This document shows, in pieces, positions 23,798 to 34,240 of a stretch of 64,000 bases of DNA. Position 1 is the stretch's first letter, and every line of letters starts with the position of its first letter. Source of the DNA: Coriaria nepalensis (taxonomy: Eukaryota > Streptophyta > Magnoliopsida > Cucurbitales > Coriariaceae). Where the stretch lies: assembly GCA_027186245.1 (NCBI GenBank), contig CP114497.1, positions 9,121,501 through 9,185,500 of the forward strand, read 5' to 3'. The notes below the pieces were generated by a model that worked only from the letters and a program-made list of their open reading frames with translations, had not been told where the DNA came from and ran no database searches. Made by a program: the position numbers and the translations under genes.

Positions 23798-24400
23798 TCA
23801 ATTCTGAGCGTTGAGGCAATCCCTGGCAAAATGCCCTTCTTCTCCACAGCTATAGCATCCGCCACGGCCGCCTCCGCGTCCACCGTAACCACGACCTCCA
23901 CGTCCACCGTATCTTCGAGCTTCACCACCTCCGTCACCACCGCTGCCCTGATAACAATCCCTCGCCAAATGACCAATCCGGCCACAATTATAACACTCAG
24001 CACCACCTCCACTACGACCTCCGCCGCCGCCATTACCACCATAACCGCCGCCTCCACCATACCTCCCACCACTTCTCCCAAATCCTCCTCCACCGCCATA
24101 GCCTCCTTCACTGAACCTACCGTAACTACCGTCTCTGCCTCTCCCGCCACCCCGACCACCGCCGGAGCGACTAGATCTAGCATTTCCTGTCACTTCCACG
24201 GCCTTTGGACGTTGATTCTCGTCATAGTCGACCTCGAACTCAACAGCTTGACCGTCAAGCAAAGTCCGAAATCCTTCCGATCGGATCGAGGTCTGGTGAA
24301 CGAAGAGATCGTCTCCGCCGTCTTCCGGAGTTATGAATCCAAATCCCTTCTGAGCACTGAACCACTTCACGGTGCCCGTAGCTCTCTTGGCCTCAGCCAT
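23798..24400 (-). CDS. Cold-shock-domain glycine-rich zinc-knuckle protein (CSP2/GRP2 type)
   Basis: RNA chaperone of the plant CSP family that binds single-stranded nucleic acid and melts RNA secondary structure, notably in cold. Intronless, 200 aa, matching Arabidopsis CSP2 and CSP4 (about 200 aa, two knuckles) rather than CSP1 and CSP3 (seven knuckles). The cold-shock domain spans about residues 9-73, with [20 protein letters not shown] (RNP1) and DLFVHQTSI (RNP2). A long glycine-rich region follows, interrupted by two CCHC knuckles, [14 protein letters not shown] and [14 protein letters not shown], the second near the C-terminus (DCLNAQN). The start [14 protein letters not shown] is typical. 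The glycine-rich part is GC-rich and produces long artefactual frames on the other strand. Expected in nucleus and cytoplasm. Confidence 0.95.
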   Translation of the reverse strand: MAEAKRATGTVKWFSAQKGFGFITPEDGGDDLFVHQTSIRSEGFRTLLDGQAVEFEVDYDENQRPKAVEVTGNARSSRSGGGRGGGRGRDGSYGRFSEGGYGGGGGFGRSGGRYGGGGGYGGNGGGGGRSGGGAECYNCGRIGHLARDCYQGSGGDGGGEARRYGGRGGRGYGGRGGGRGGCYSCGEEGHFARDCLNAQN

Positions 24401-25554
24401 TCCAACAGAAAATGAAGAACAAGGTTCTAGAAAACTCTAAAGTAAGAGTAATGCGGCTCCGTTTTGGATTTAGTATGGCATGAGATCGGAGAGGAGTCTG
24501 TCTTTCTCTCTTCTTTTCCAGTTAGAAGTTGAGTGAGAATGTCTCAGGTGTGTCAGAGACGAGATCTGTTGAAGGAAGAAAAAAAAAAGGTTGTTTTTTA
24601 ATCGTACGGCTGATAGGGATGTTGGATAGCATCGAAGGGTGTAGGATTGCTTTTGATTGTTTCTCTTGTTCCTTGTGGGGCCAGTGTTATCCTTAGATCC
24701 CTCCAATCATTTTCAGACAAGGATAACTGGAGGGAAACTAAAGAGTAAGGATATAGCTGTGGGGCCCTTAGAGGGGTTCGGGAGATTGATTTCCAACCTT
24801 TCTTTGGACATCTTCAGATCTCCGTACTTTCCACATTTTTGTAGTCGTTGGATTATAAGAAAAATGATCTGACGGTTTTATAAGAAGGGAGATATAATAT
24901 TAATTTTTATAAATTTAAAGGATTAAAAAGAAAAAAAAAAACAGAACAAAAGTTTGAAACCAATCTCACCTTGCCTTCTTCTCTTCCACTTTCTTCCTCT
25001 GAAACAAAACCCTTCCTCTTTTACTTTGAAATTCACGACAAAGTCCATTGAAATCTGATCTTCAACCTCTTCATCTATTTCGAGGGGCGAGATCTGAAAC
25101 TCGAAATTTGGTAGCTTCATCTTTGACTCCAGATATTCGCAAAAAGGCCGAGAGAGAACGTTTGACTTCTTTCAATTCGATTTTCCACTTCATTTGCGAA
25201 ACAGAAGCCATATTTCCAATCTTAGTTTTTTTTTATTCTCTGATTCTTCTCTACTTTATGGTTCAAATAAATTACAATACTGCATTCTGAATAAGTCAGA
25301 CCCTAAACCCCAAATATGGTTTTGATTTTTTCTGATTAACTGTTCAATTAGTTAAACGATTAGGTTTGGTTCTAAATTTTTAGGGTTTGAATTTTGGGAT
25401 TGAATCTTAATTGAAGTAGAGTCAATATATCATTTATTGGGTCATCTAGTATTGAATATATTTATTTTATCTTGATCCAAACTATCTGATATCGATTTGT
25501 TCATGACTCTACTTCATATGTCTTTGTTTCCTTTGCATAAACAATGATGTGTAA

Positions 25555-25913
25555 TATCGATTCGGTTAAGATAAATCCATGTAACAATTTGGCAATGAGG
25601 AGCGGGAAGTAACGATGAGATCAAAGAATTTGTTTGCACTCGTTTCAAGTCCACTCTTCAAGTTTATGAAAGCATGCAAAAGGTGAATTGTTGGGGATGA
25701 TATTCAATGGAACTTTACTTAGTTTCTTATTAACGCGAAGGGAAACGTTGTCAATCGTTATTACCCGACGGCATCTCTTCTTAGCATCGTGGTAAAATCT
25801 TCATTTTCTATCTTATTTTTTTACCACATAATATACTGCAAATCATAGTAATTTGTTACTTGGCTTATTCTTTTTTGCAGTATGACATAAAGAGGTTGTT
25901 AGGGGTTCTGTAA
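25555..25913 (+). pseudogene. Glutathione peroxidase (GPX8-like) pseudogene, 3' part
   Basis: Relic of a plant thiol peroxidase of the GPX family. Read across three frames, the order of conserved segments is intact: a broken FPCNQFG motif at about 25575-25592 (CCATGTAACAATTTGGC with a lost base), NDEIKEFVCTRFKS, PLFKFMKACK, VGDDIQWNFT and NAKGNVVNRYYPTASLLSIV, then a 3' exon YDIKRLLGVL with stop at 25911-25913. The last intron (25792-25880) keeps GT and TTTTTTGCAG at the family position, so this is a decayed gene copy, not a retrocopy. Breaks seen: a frameshift near NQFG, a frameshift with loss of the segment between FKS and PLFKF, a TGA just before VGDDIQ and a TAG after WNFT. The 5' half with the catalytic Cys is absent. 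GDDIQWNF resembles the GPX8 clade. Confidence 0.82.
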
Positions 25914-26162
25914 ACGTGGAAAAATATAAGGGCTTGAAGATTACTGTCTAAAATAGTTTGCTTTTATTGCACAACTGTTATTTTGTGTGCATGTAAGTTT
26001 GAACTTGTATCTTCTCTATTTTTTGGATTTGATTATGAGATACACTTTTGTCTGATTTTAACGTCCGAAACCTAATTCCATATAAAGGAGAGACAACCCT
26101 TTCATCATGGTACCTTATTTGGAAGTTATATATAAGTTACATAATACATATATTCATAAATA

Positions 26163-26407
26163 TACTGAAATTTTCGCCTATAGATGCTCTGTAAATGATA
26201 AAAAGGATTTCAATAGCTAACAAATGAATTGGTAACAAGTTGGCATCTCTGTGATGAGTTGCAATGAATTATAAGTTACACTGAAATTTTCACCTATAAA
26301 TGATCTGTAAATGATGAAAAAGAATTCAATAGTTAATAAAATAAATTGGTAGCAAGTTAGCATCTCTGAGATTGAATTCAATGACTCATTCATTGCAACT
26401 CATCACA
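26163..26407. repeat. Tandem ~115 bp duplication with a 20-bp inverted repeat
   Basis: Unit 1 (about 26163-26280) and unit 2 (about 26281-26385) share CTGAAATTTTC(G/A)CCTATA, GTAAATGAT.AAAAAG, TTCAATAG.TAA, AATTGGTA.CAAGTT.GCATC. TGTGATGAGTTGCAATGAAT at 26250-26269 is exactly inverted at 26388-26407, enclosing unit 2. Not coding. Confidence 0.75.
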
Positions 26408-26599
26408 TATAATCAAAGTTAGCATCTATAGCAAGTTCTTTCTTTTCATCCATGCATCAAATCTAAACCAATGTGGTGGTTTTTCATTTCCATTGATCGA
26501 GAAATAGGCCAAATGCTAGATGCAAGGGGTTGTAAGATTGAGTTAGTGAAGCACCGTTTTGTGTAGTTGCTAATCTATCATTGCCTTGTATTTCAAAAC

Positions 26600-26681
26600 T
26601 ATCATCATTAGTTTTATAAGATCGAGTTGGTCCAGATCCCGACAATATGCACACCGCTCTTGGCCTCTGTGACACAATGTC
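26600..26681 (-). pseudogene. Orphan AHL (PPC domain) exon fragment
   Basis: On the minus strand a good acceptor (TTGTCAATTTTTCAG) is followed by DIVSQRPRAVCILSGSG, which closely matches the SQQRPRAVCILSGTG-type core of the PPC domain of AT-hook motif nuclear-localised (AHL) proteins. The similarity stops after about 17 residues. The frame then runs into unrelated sequence to a stop at 26484. No AT-hook (GRPRK) exon and no downstream PPC exon is visible nearby. I read it as a remnant of an AHL gene or a captured exon. The match is short, so chance is possible but unlikely given the intact splice site. Confidence 0.5.
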
Positions 26682-28003
26682 CTGAAAAATTGACAAAAAT
26701 CATCACTGAATCACCAGAAGAGTGAAGGGGGAAAGAACTGAATTTTAATGTTGTATATGAATACATTAACACCACCAAAGTTGTGTATTCCAAAATTAAG
26801 TGATAAAATAAAAAAGTAGTACATCAAAAAAGTGCGGTTCAAGAATGAGACCCATATGAATGAAAAAAAGAAGAAGAATGCGGCCGAAGACTGAGACCCC
26901 ACACCCTGTAAGAAGATCAAAAAAGAAAGAAAAATAATATATTTTCACTTCCTTCTTCTACGAAAATACTTGCCCCAACACTGTAACATCGTAAAGAACT
27001 CTAAATTGTTCATGTTGTCAAAGTAATGATGTCACTCCATTACAATATGATAAGCAAAAGTATCATTCACTACAACAAATTATTCAATTCCAAACCATGA
27101 TAATTTCAAACTCCAAAAAAAAAAAAAAAAAAAATTCATGTCTTGCAGAGTGTTATACCAAGCACATCTATTCACTATTAGTATCCTTCCAGCTCCAAGC
27201 ATTCGACCGCTATTATTTTCCGTGGTTAATGAACACAAATCATGAGAATTGTTATTAAAATCACCCGATTTCTATGTTGATAAGCCCAACATAGCGGACC
27301 AGTCCTGAGCATATTTTCAGGGTCTCCCTCTTTTCTTCTTCATAAGGATCACCAGAAGGAACTGTACGGCCGACATCAATATTAATGCATGCCGAAAATA
27401 ACGACCCTATTTAGCTGATCGGGATATTTGGCTGAACCAGAGCAATGGGTATGTATCGAATCTAGTCAACAACCTTGTCTTCCTTAATAATTTTATTTTT
27501 GCAAAGAGAAGTTTTTGAATAAAATATATTCTCAAGTAACATATATTAATTTTATTTGATAATTTAATATTTCGTTAAATTAATAAATTATTTCAATCCC
27601 AAGACTATTAATTTACCGATGTCTTATGCTAATTATTACAATAATAAATTGAGGCTAAAGGATATGTTAGTGTTACCGAATCTTCTTTCTTCAATCACTG
27701 ACTATGGAAACGTGCACTATGAACTTTCAAAGGCAAAAAGGGGGCCAAAGCATTCTGGTCCACAGTTAAAATTGCTTTCCCTTAATCAGATGATTAAAGC
27801 AAGTTTAAGTTTAAATTTAGTTTTTCTTTGTGGATTTGGTTTCAATCCCGATTATACGGTCGAGACCTATTTAGATTAACTGTTGAGGTTGAATAAAAAA
27901 TATATATATTTATGTAAGTCCTAATAATAAATAATGTTTCAAAAACATAAAGATTACAAATCAATCTCAATCGTTGCTGTAGACAAGTCTGATACGTTGG
28001 GGG

Positions 28004-28043
28004 ACCAAATCCAAACCCAAACCCAAACCCTAACCCTAACCCT
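28004..28043. repeat. Short CCCAAA/CCCTAA (telomere-like) tract
   Basis: ACCAAATCCAAACCCAAACC continues into CCCTAACCCTAACCCT, about two and a half hexamers of CCCTAA after CCCAAA units. Plant telomeres normally use the heptamer CCCTAAA. The tract is short and contains one AAACCCTAA telo-box match. Either slippage on a telo-box or a relic interstitial repeat. Confidence 0.6.
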
Positions 28044-29464
28044 TTCTTTGGTGGAGAAGTAAAATATAGCCATTACATGATGAGAAGGGTCAGCTAAAAA
28101 GTATTGCAGGTTTCAGGGGGAATTATAAATACTTTAATCGTTGGTACAAGGAGCAAGTTGACAATATTATTATCTAATCATGACTTAATTAATGTAATTA
28201 ATTATAAAGCCAAATTAACAGTTAATTAAATACTTTATTTTTATTTTTTATTTTAATTGATTGTTTCGATCAGTCGTTTCTTTTATGGACAAACGTATTA
28301 ATCATACATACTGTCTTTTCAAGTAAACATACATTAATTAGTAATTTTTTCTTTAAAAAAATGCTATAAACAGTTCATAACTAGTAAGTTAGGTTGAAAT
28401 TTTTTGAGATATATTCATAAAGTGATTATAATCTCATATATATTTAAAATTAGTATTTATAATTATGATTTATCGAACTATTATGAAATAATTTTATCGG
28501 AAATTCCTAGCTAGAGTTTATGATAAGTAGTACTGTACGCGGGGGTGAATTCTACAGAGTCTTCGACCTCTGCAATCTCCATCGAACTGTGTCTACAAGG
28601 GGAATAGAAGGAGACATCAGACATGTTTATGCTAACCACCAGCACATCTCTCCCCCTCTCTCTCTCTGTACTGATTAGTGTAAAATATTACAAATTTGTA
28701 TTATTTATTTATTAATCCTTTTAAAAAAATATATATAAATATATTATAGGGGGGAAATTAACTGTGATCACTTATTGAAGAGTTAAGAAGTGTTATTTAT
28801 GATTGATTAGGTGTCGGGCAATTTTTAAATTATGTTTGATTGTTTAATGTTGTCATTAAGAAAATAATTAATATATTGATTAATTAATTAATTATCATAA
28901 ATTAAACCATGTTTTTTTTTTTTTGCCAAGTTTGTGGGCATAATGACAATATTATAACACATCATGATAGTCCATATGAACGAAAAAACAAAGTTGGTAC
29001 AGTATAGGGGTTGATATGGATGCAAGTAGGCCAAACTCAATCTTATTATATATATATATATATAATGTAAGTGCGATAGTAGACTTACCTAACAACAAAT
29101 GCTCGATTTTTTTATAATTTTAATAATCATACTATCTCTTCCTATAATTTAAAGTTTAAGGTAAAATTAATTCAATATATATATATATATATATATATAT
29201 ATCTTTTTTTTTTTAAGGTTTTCTAAGACTTTGCTTGTTTGAGTCAATGGAGTTGATCTTCAATCTTAGCAAGTAGCAACCCAAGAAATTTGGAGGAAGC
29301 TACACTGACTAACATGCCTACCAATCACTGCCCAATTCAGTTGACAGAAGACAAACAAACATGCCCTTTAAAAAAACAAGTGATACTTGGATAGTTCGGA
29401 GACTAAACGTAATCACGAATCATTTAAGTATGTCTAAAAAATAAATAAATAAATAAATAAATAA

Positions 29465-29500
<36 letters not shown>

Positions 29501-29800
29501 TTTTCCTCTTTAATCTGCTTTAGAAGACAACACCCTTTTTTGAACATGAAAAAGAAAAAGAAAAAAGAACCTGAAACACACTAACCAAACACGCCCTTTC
29601 ATATCTCCCTAAGAAGAGCATGAAAAAGAGGTTGATTAATTAACTATTATTGTGAGAAGCTAAACAGTGCTTCTTACGGTGCATAGTTCGCGATTTCAAA
29701 CAGTGCAAACGAAGGTGCATGCATGATAAAAGACCAGATTAGGAACATAAAACAGGATTTGGATGTGGGCCCGGGGTGGTGGGACAGGGCTTTAAGGTTT

Positions 29801-31438
29801 TTACGGATCAGAGTCCGAGGAAGAAGAAGTGGAACAGGATGCCCAGATAGAAGCAGAGAGCAAACGCTTTGACTTCCACCCTAAAACCAGCTTGTTGTGG
29901 GCCATGTTTTCCACCCTGTACCCATCATTGAACAGGCCCAACAACAACCTCGCCTGACAATGATTGGCAAAGCTCATCTCCAGTGACCTACACCCGCCCG
30001 TACCCAACCACTCGCCCCAGGAGGAAAAGCCAGTCTCCTGATTTCCACGACCAGTTGCACGGTAGATCCGAGACACTGAATCAGCTATCCTGGGCCCTAG
30101 GAACACTCTCTCGACCAAAGCCCGGGCCCGGTTCTGCATCGGAAACCCGGCCTCCAGTGAGTCGTAGATTGACGAGTACTGATGCAATGTGTCCATGAAC
30201 CGGGTCTTGAACCGTCCATCCTCGGTCGGACCCACCTCTTCCTCAACCAAGGTGATCAGTCTCGGGTTCAAGCTCTTGGATCCGGATAAGAAGGAGGCGA
30301 TGGATTCGGGTGACCGGTAGCTGAAATGAGGGAGGTGGAGCATGCAGTTGATGATCAGGGCCTCGCCTTTTACCAGCTTCAGTGCTGACGGCCGGAACGA
30401 CTCGTCCGAGTCCAACCGACATTGATGAAAGGAAAAGGGTAAACCGATTGAGGCCGCGAAGGCCGCCAAACGACGGCCGGTCTCTAGAATGGTCCCCATG
30501 AATCTCCTCCCGTTCCCACCTCTTGAAATGGCGGTGATCCTGAGGTGTGGAGCAGCCGGGCCTTCTTTCCTGGACACCAGAGCTTGCATCAATGACGACC
30601 ATTGGATCCCCTCCGTGATATCGTAGTCCACTATGTGGACCCGCCGATCATTGGCCACGGCATCTAGTATTGCTTGATTTGCCGTGAAGTGGCCGAACTT
30701 GACGTACGGGGTCGTGTCGAGCAAGAGTTGAAACGCCGCAACTACGTCCGTCGGATTGTGATGATCAAGATGGTGATGATCGTGGGACCTACCGTGCGAG
30801 CCGGAAGTGGGGCCACTCCCGTTCCCATCAAGTAAATACTGTAAGGCTTGGGTGAAGTAAGCGGCAAGCCGTTCCATGTTGGTTGACCCGGAAGGGGTGA
30901 CCAACTCTTTGAGCCGAACCAATATCACTCGAGCCAGATCACGGCTCGGATTCTCGCCAGTTAAGGCGTCAGCAGCAGCCATCAAGAGGTGGACTAGCCT
31001 AACCCCCTTGAAATCATCCTCGCCACCGCCTGGAGCATCAACATCATCTTCATCTTGATCAACCATGATAGTATCGCCCGTACTGGATCCAGAGTTACAG
31101 ATGTCACTGCTATCATGATGACCCTCGTCCACATGCTCGCGATCATGATGATGATATGTCTGGTTGTTTTCTATCATGGATGAGTAGTCCAAGAGGTTAT
31201 GGAAATCATCTTGACAGCCATGGAAAGCGTCCCAGTCGACGATTGGGGACCACGCGCTCCAGTTGTTGCAGTAGTTACCGTTAGTTCCGCCGCCGGAGGT
31301 GGTGTCTTTGGAACTGCTGGATGTGCTGTTGTTGTTATAAACATGACCGGAAGCAAGCAGCTTGTCGTGAAGGTGGCCACCATGGAGGGGGTGATCCTCT
31401 ATGGCGAGAACCATAGGTCTGTTACCAGCTTGGATCAT
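29801..31438 (-). CDS. NSP2: GRAS transcription factor NSP2 (nodulation signalling pathway 2)
   Basis: GRAS regulator that acts with NSP1 in Nod- and Myc-factor signalling and drives strigolactone biosynthesis genes; non-legumes also have it (Arabidopsis SCL26). Intronless, 545 aa. The N-terminal ~140 residues are His-, Asn- and Ser-rich and acidic and include the NSP2 hallmark NWSAWSPIVDWDAFHGCQDD (residues 59-78). GRAS domain from about 144: leucine heptad region KGVRLVHLLMAAADALTGEN, NMERLAAYFTQAL, AAFQLLLDTTPYVKFGHFTA, VHIID-type VHIVDYDITEGIQWSSLMQA (267-286), HQCRLDSDESFRPSALKL, VTLVEEEVG-type LITLVEEEVG, SLEAGFPMQNRARALVERVF, and a SAW block ending LVLGWKSKRLLSASIW. The C-terminus SSSSDSDP is typical. 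M1 at 31438 was chosen as the first ATG, but M9 is possible. Expression is probably limited by miR171h (site at 30911-30930). Confidence 0.95.
   Translation of the reverse strand: MIQAGNRPMVLAIEDHPLHGGHLHDKLLASGHVYNNNSTSSSSKDTTSGGGTNGNYCNNWSAWSPIVDWDAFHGCQDDFHNLLDYSSMIENNQTYHHHDREHVDEGHHDSSDICNSGSSTGDTIMVDQDEDDVDAPGGGEDDFKGVRLVHLLMAAADALTGENPSRDLARVILVRLKELVTPSGSTNMERLAAYFTQALQYLLDGNGSGPTSGSHGRSHDHHHLDHHNPTDVVAAFQLLLDTTPYVKFGHFTANQAILDAVANDRRVHIVDYDITEGIQWSSLMQALVSRKEGPAAPHLRITAISRGGNGRRFMGTILETGRRLAAFAASIGLPFSFHQCRLDSDESFRPSALKLVKGEALIINCMLHLPHFSYRSPESIASFLSGSKSLNPRLITLVEEEVGPTEDGRFKTRFMDTLHQYSSIYDSLEAGFPMQNRARALVERVFLGPRIADSVSRIYRATGRGNQETGFSSWGEWLGTGGCRSLEMSFANHCQARLLLGLFNDGYRVENMAHNKLVLGWKSKRLLSASIWASCSTSSSSDSDP
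30911..30930 (-). promoter_or_regulatory. miR171h-type target site inside NSP2
   Basis: The NSP2 mRNA reads GAGTGATATTGGTTCGGCTC here, coding for VILVRL in the first leucine heptad region. From memory, Medicago miR171h is GAGCCGAAUCAAUAUCACUC, which pairs along all 20 positions with one G:U wobble at miRNA position 9. miR171h restriction of NSP2 is known in Medicago and limits arbuscular mycorrhizal colonisation. The site resembles, but is distinct from, the canonical miR171 site in HAM/SCL6 genes (GATATTGGCGCGGCTCA). Confidence 0.8.
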
Positions 31439-31534
31439 GCAAGAGAGGGAGGTTCCTTGATTACTGGAAGATTCCTTATTCTCTATGAAATTTGTAAGTG
31501 GGAATTGTGAGGGGGTTCTTTAATGAGTGTTGTA

Positions 31535-31587
31535 ATTTATACAAAGGAAGAGAAAGATTCGTGGGGAGAGAGAGAGAGAGAGAGAGA
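31535..31587 (-). promoter_or_regulatory. NSP2 core promoter: TATA box and GA/CT repeat
   Basis: On the minus strand TATAAAT lies at 31541-31535, about 100 bp upstream of the ATG. A (GA)n/(CT)n run of about 22 bp (31566-31587) lies just upstream of it. CT/GA tracts near the start site are common in plant core promoters and are bound by BPC/GAGA factors. Confidence 0.5.
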
Positions 31588-32689
31588 CTTGATTAAGTTT
31601 AAGAGGGATTTTGATAGAAAGTTTGGTGATACGTAATTTAAGTCTTTCTTTAAATGCGCCCGCCCTATAATTTCACTGGTTTCGAAATGGTTTAATAATA
31701 TATTAAGAATAATTTTATTTATATTTTATACTGTATTGTATATTCAATAAACTAAGCTTCATTAATTATATTTTATATTGTACAGATCGACTTATTTAAA
31801 ATTTAATATTAAAAATTAACTTACATTTATTTTATAATAAAAATAATTTATAATATCATTTTTCTTTTTGCAAAAGTGGTTTTTTTTTTCTTATCAATTA
31901 TGATTTTTAGTTTATGATTTTTAATTTATGATTTCATGTTTTAGTGTTAAATCGTAAAAAATTAGGATCCTCTTTATACAAAAATATTCTTTTTTGCAAA
32001 TGTTTTAGGAAACTATTAATTGGTATCTAATATTAAATTAATTATAAAATAATAATATTTTAGGAAATTTAATTATAAAATTTAACATACGCGTGCTGTA
32101 AAAAAAATTTCAAATGAACACGTGGCAGAATAAATAAATAAATATATATTTACATAAATAAAGAATAATAATTTATTAATATTTAATATTAAATCTATTA
32201 TAGAATATAGATATTTAAAAATTTTTAATTATAAATTATAAAATAAAAATATTTTAAAAAATTTCGATATAAATATGAAAATAAAAATTTATATATAATG
32301 TAATTTAGTATCTATAAAATAACTTTATAATTATGATTATATTTAATATTTTACATTTACCTAAGAAAATCTCAAGACCCCCTTATTTCTTGGGGCCTAC
32401 ACTATCGGAGTGACTTGAAAATATGGTCGATCATTAAACAAAAGAAGGCTATACCTAAATTTAGCAAGTGTCCAGGAATATTCAACTCTAAATCGAGATC
32501 AAATCACAATTTCTAAACTTACTTAATGTTTTATGTATAGTGTCCTGTTTTTTTCTCATACATTTTTCTAAACATCGTAACAATTTTTCTCTCTATCAAA
32601 ATTAAATTAAATTAAATTAAATGACTTGATTTACTGGTCGAAATAAATATGAAGGTAAAAAGGACATGCACTAAAATGTTATATTTATT

Positions 32690-32806
<117 letters not shown>

Positions 32807-34205
32807 GTATAACCTTATTTCCAAAAAAAAATTAAAAAAAAAAATTCAGGGGGAAAGATTACAAAATTGTTTGTTCACAGGAGCACAGCCGGCTAACTCG
32901 GATCGGAGTGTTCCTGAATTGTTTGTTTGTTTTTCTTAGTGTTCGTGTCTTGGACATTGATTTGTTTCAAATTTTGGTAAACTCGAATTGTATAATTGTA
33001 GGGATTATTATATGAGTTTCACTTTGTCGGATATTTTGATTGTTTCCATTAGGTTAAATTACAACCTACTTTTTTATATCCCTGCATGCGTGGCCTTTTT
33101 GTTCTTACCGGGCATTAAAAAGGTTTCAACCACCACGAGTGATGAGTTCGTAGCCAAACAGCTTGTAACGAGCACGACAGTTTAACTGCCATGGGTTCTC
33201 TTTTTTCAGACACTTGTTAGTGTAATAATGTTATTTCTTTGTTTCTTGCCCAAAAGAAAACAAAATCATTAAGTACTGAATTTGGTGATTAAGTCATTAC
33301 TATGTTCGGATGATTTTAGTTGTTTGCAAATATTCAATCTATGCCGCTTAGACCCATTATTAAGGCCATAAAATTGAGAATCTGATGCACCTTCATGTGC
33401 TTGCTCGAGTCTAGCTAGTGTCGTGTGAATCCCAATTTCATCTTGCTACTTAGAGAAACTGTCTTTTGAGGTACTTGACTCGGAAGTGCAGGTCACTTGA
33501 TGTGTCAATGCTAGGTATATGTTTTCATATATGTTGTTGAGTGCTCCATTTTCTAAAATCTCAAAGTTGTGATAATCGATAACTTAACGTGTGTAGTATC
33601 AAATCATTGTGTCTTATGTCGATCAACTCATGTAGCTTCCTTATTTGTTATCTTAAGGTTTCACTTCTCAAGCTTTTCCGGAGTTTGCATGTGAGCCGGA
33701 ACGACATAATTAGCATTCGATATGGTTGGTTCGCGTGGTTGAATTTATCTTCGAAAGTCGCAAGTTTCAGCCGGGGCAATCACCCACTAAACAGAATCTT
33801 TAATAATTCAGTTTTAGAATATCCTTTAAAGCTCATCCCTGCTGCGATTGTGTCTTGGAAGAGCCATTAAAATATGGAATGTCAACTCCACAATCAAAAT
33901 GCTACTTCAACTCAACTATAAGATCAGTTCCGTATTTTGACATTGCCTGTACGTTCCTTTGGAGGTAGGAGTAGACGTACGATTTGGACATTGCCCTACC
34001 CACTGCAAACAGCAAATTCGTCTTTTTTGGAGTATAAAATTATCAATGAACAAAGCCAAAAAATAATACGTTTAGGGTTTAAATTTGGAAACTGTGTTCA
34101 AAAATCGATTAATCATTTAAAAATAAGTTATAAATTGCCCGAAAGAAAACAAAGCCAAAAAAACATATTATATTTCCATTGGTTTTGCACCAGAAAATAT
34201 AATAA

Positions 34206-34240
<35 letters not shown>

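Larger units (their letters stand above)
24401..29800. other. Intergenic region between the CSP gene and NSP2, with gene relics
   Basis: Contains the CSP promoter and leader (about 24401-24800), a glutathione peroxidase pseudogene (25555-25913), a local duplication (26163-26407), an AHL-like exon fragment (about 26600-26681), a CCCTAA-type tract (28004-28043) and several (TA)n or AAAT runs (29049-29064, 29178-29202, 29437-29494). The 24950-25290 stretch is C- and T-rich like a 5' UTR, but its frames (25048-25290 plus, 24923-25120 minus) match nothing I know. It may be the leader of the dead peroxidase gene. No intact gene is recognised. Confidence 0.6.

Noticed and set aside
23785..24183. Long Val/Glu/Ala-rich frame overlapping the cold-shock gene, and 23744-24415 on the plus strand
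   Set aside because: Both are shadows of the GC-rich glycine codons of the CSP gene; the CSP frame has all conserved motifs.
31199..31510. Plus-strand frame opposite the NSP2 N-terminus, and 30243-30602 inside NSP2
   Set aside because: Other-frame shadows of NSP2; no domain and no independent promoter signal.
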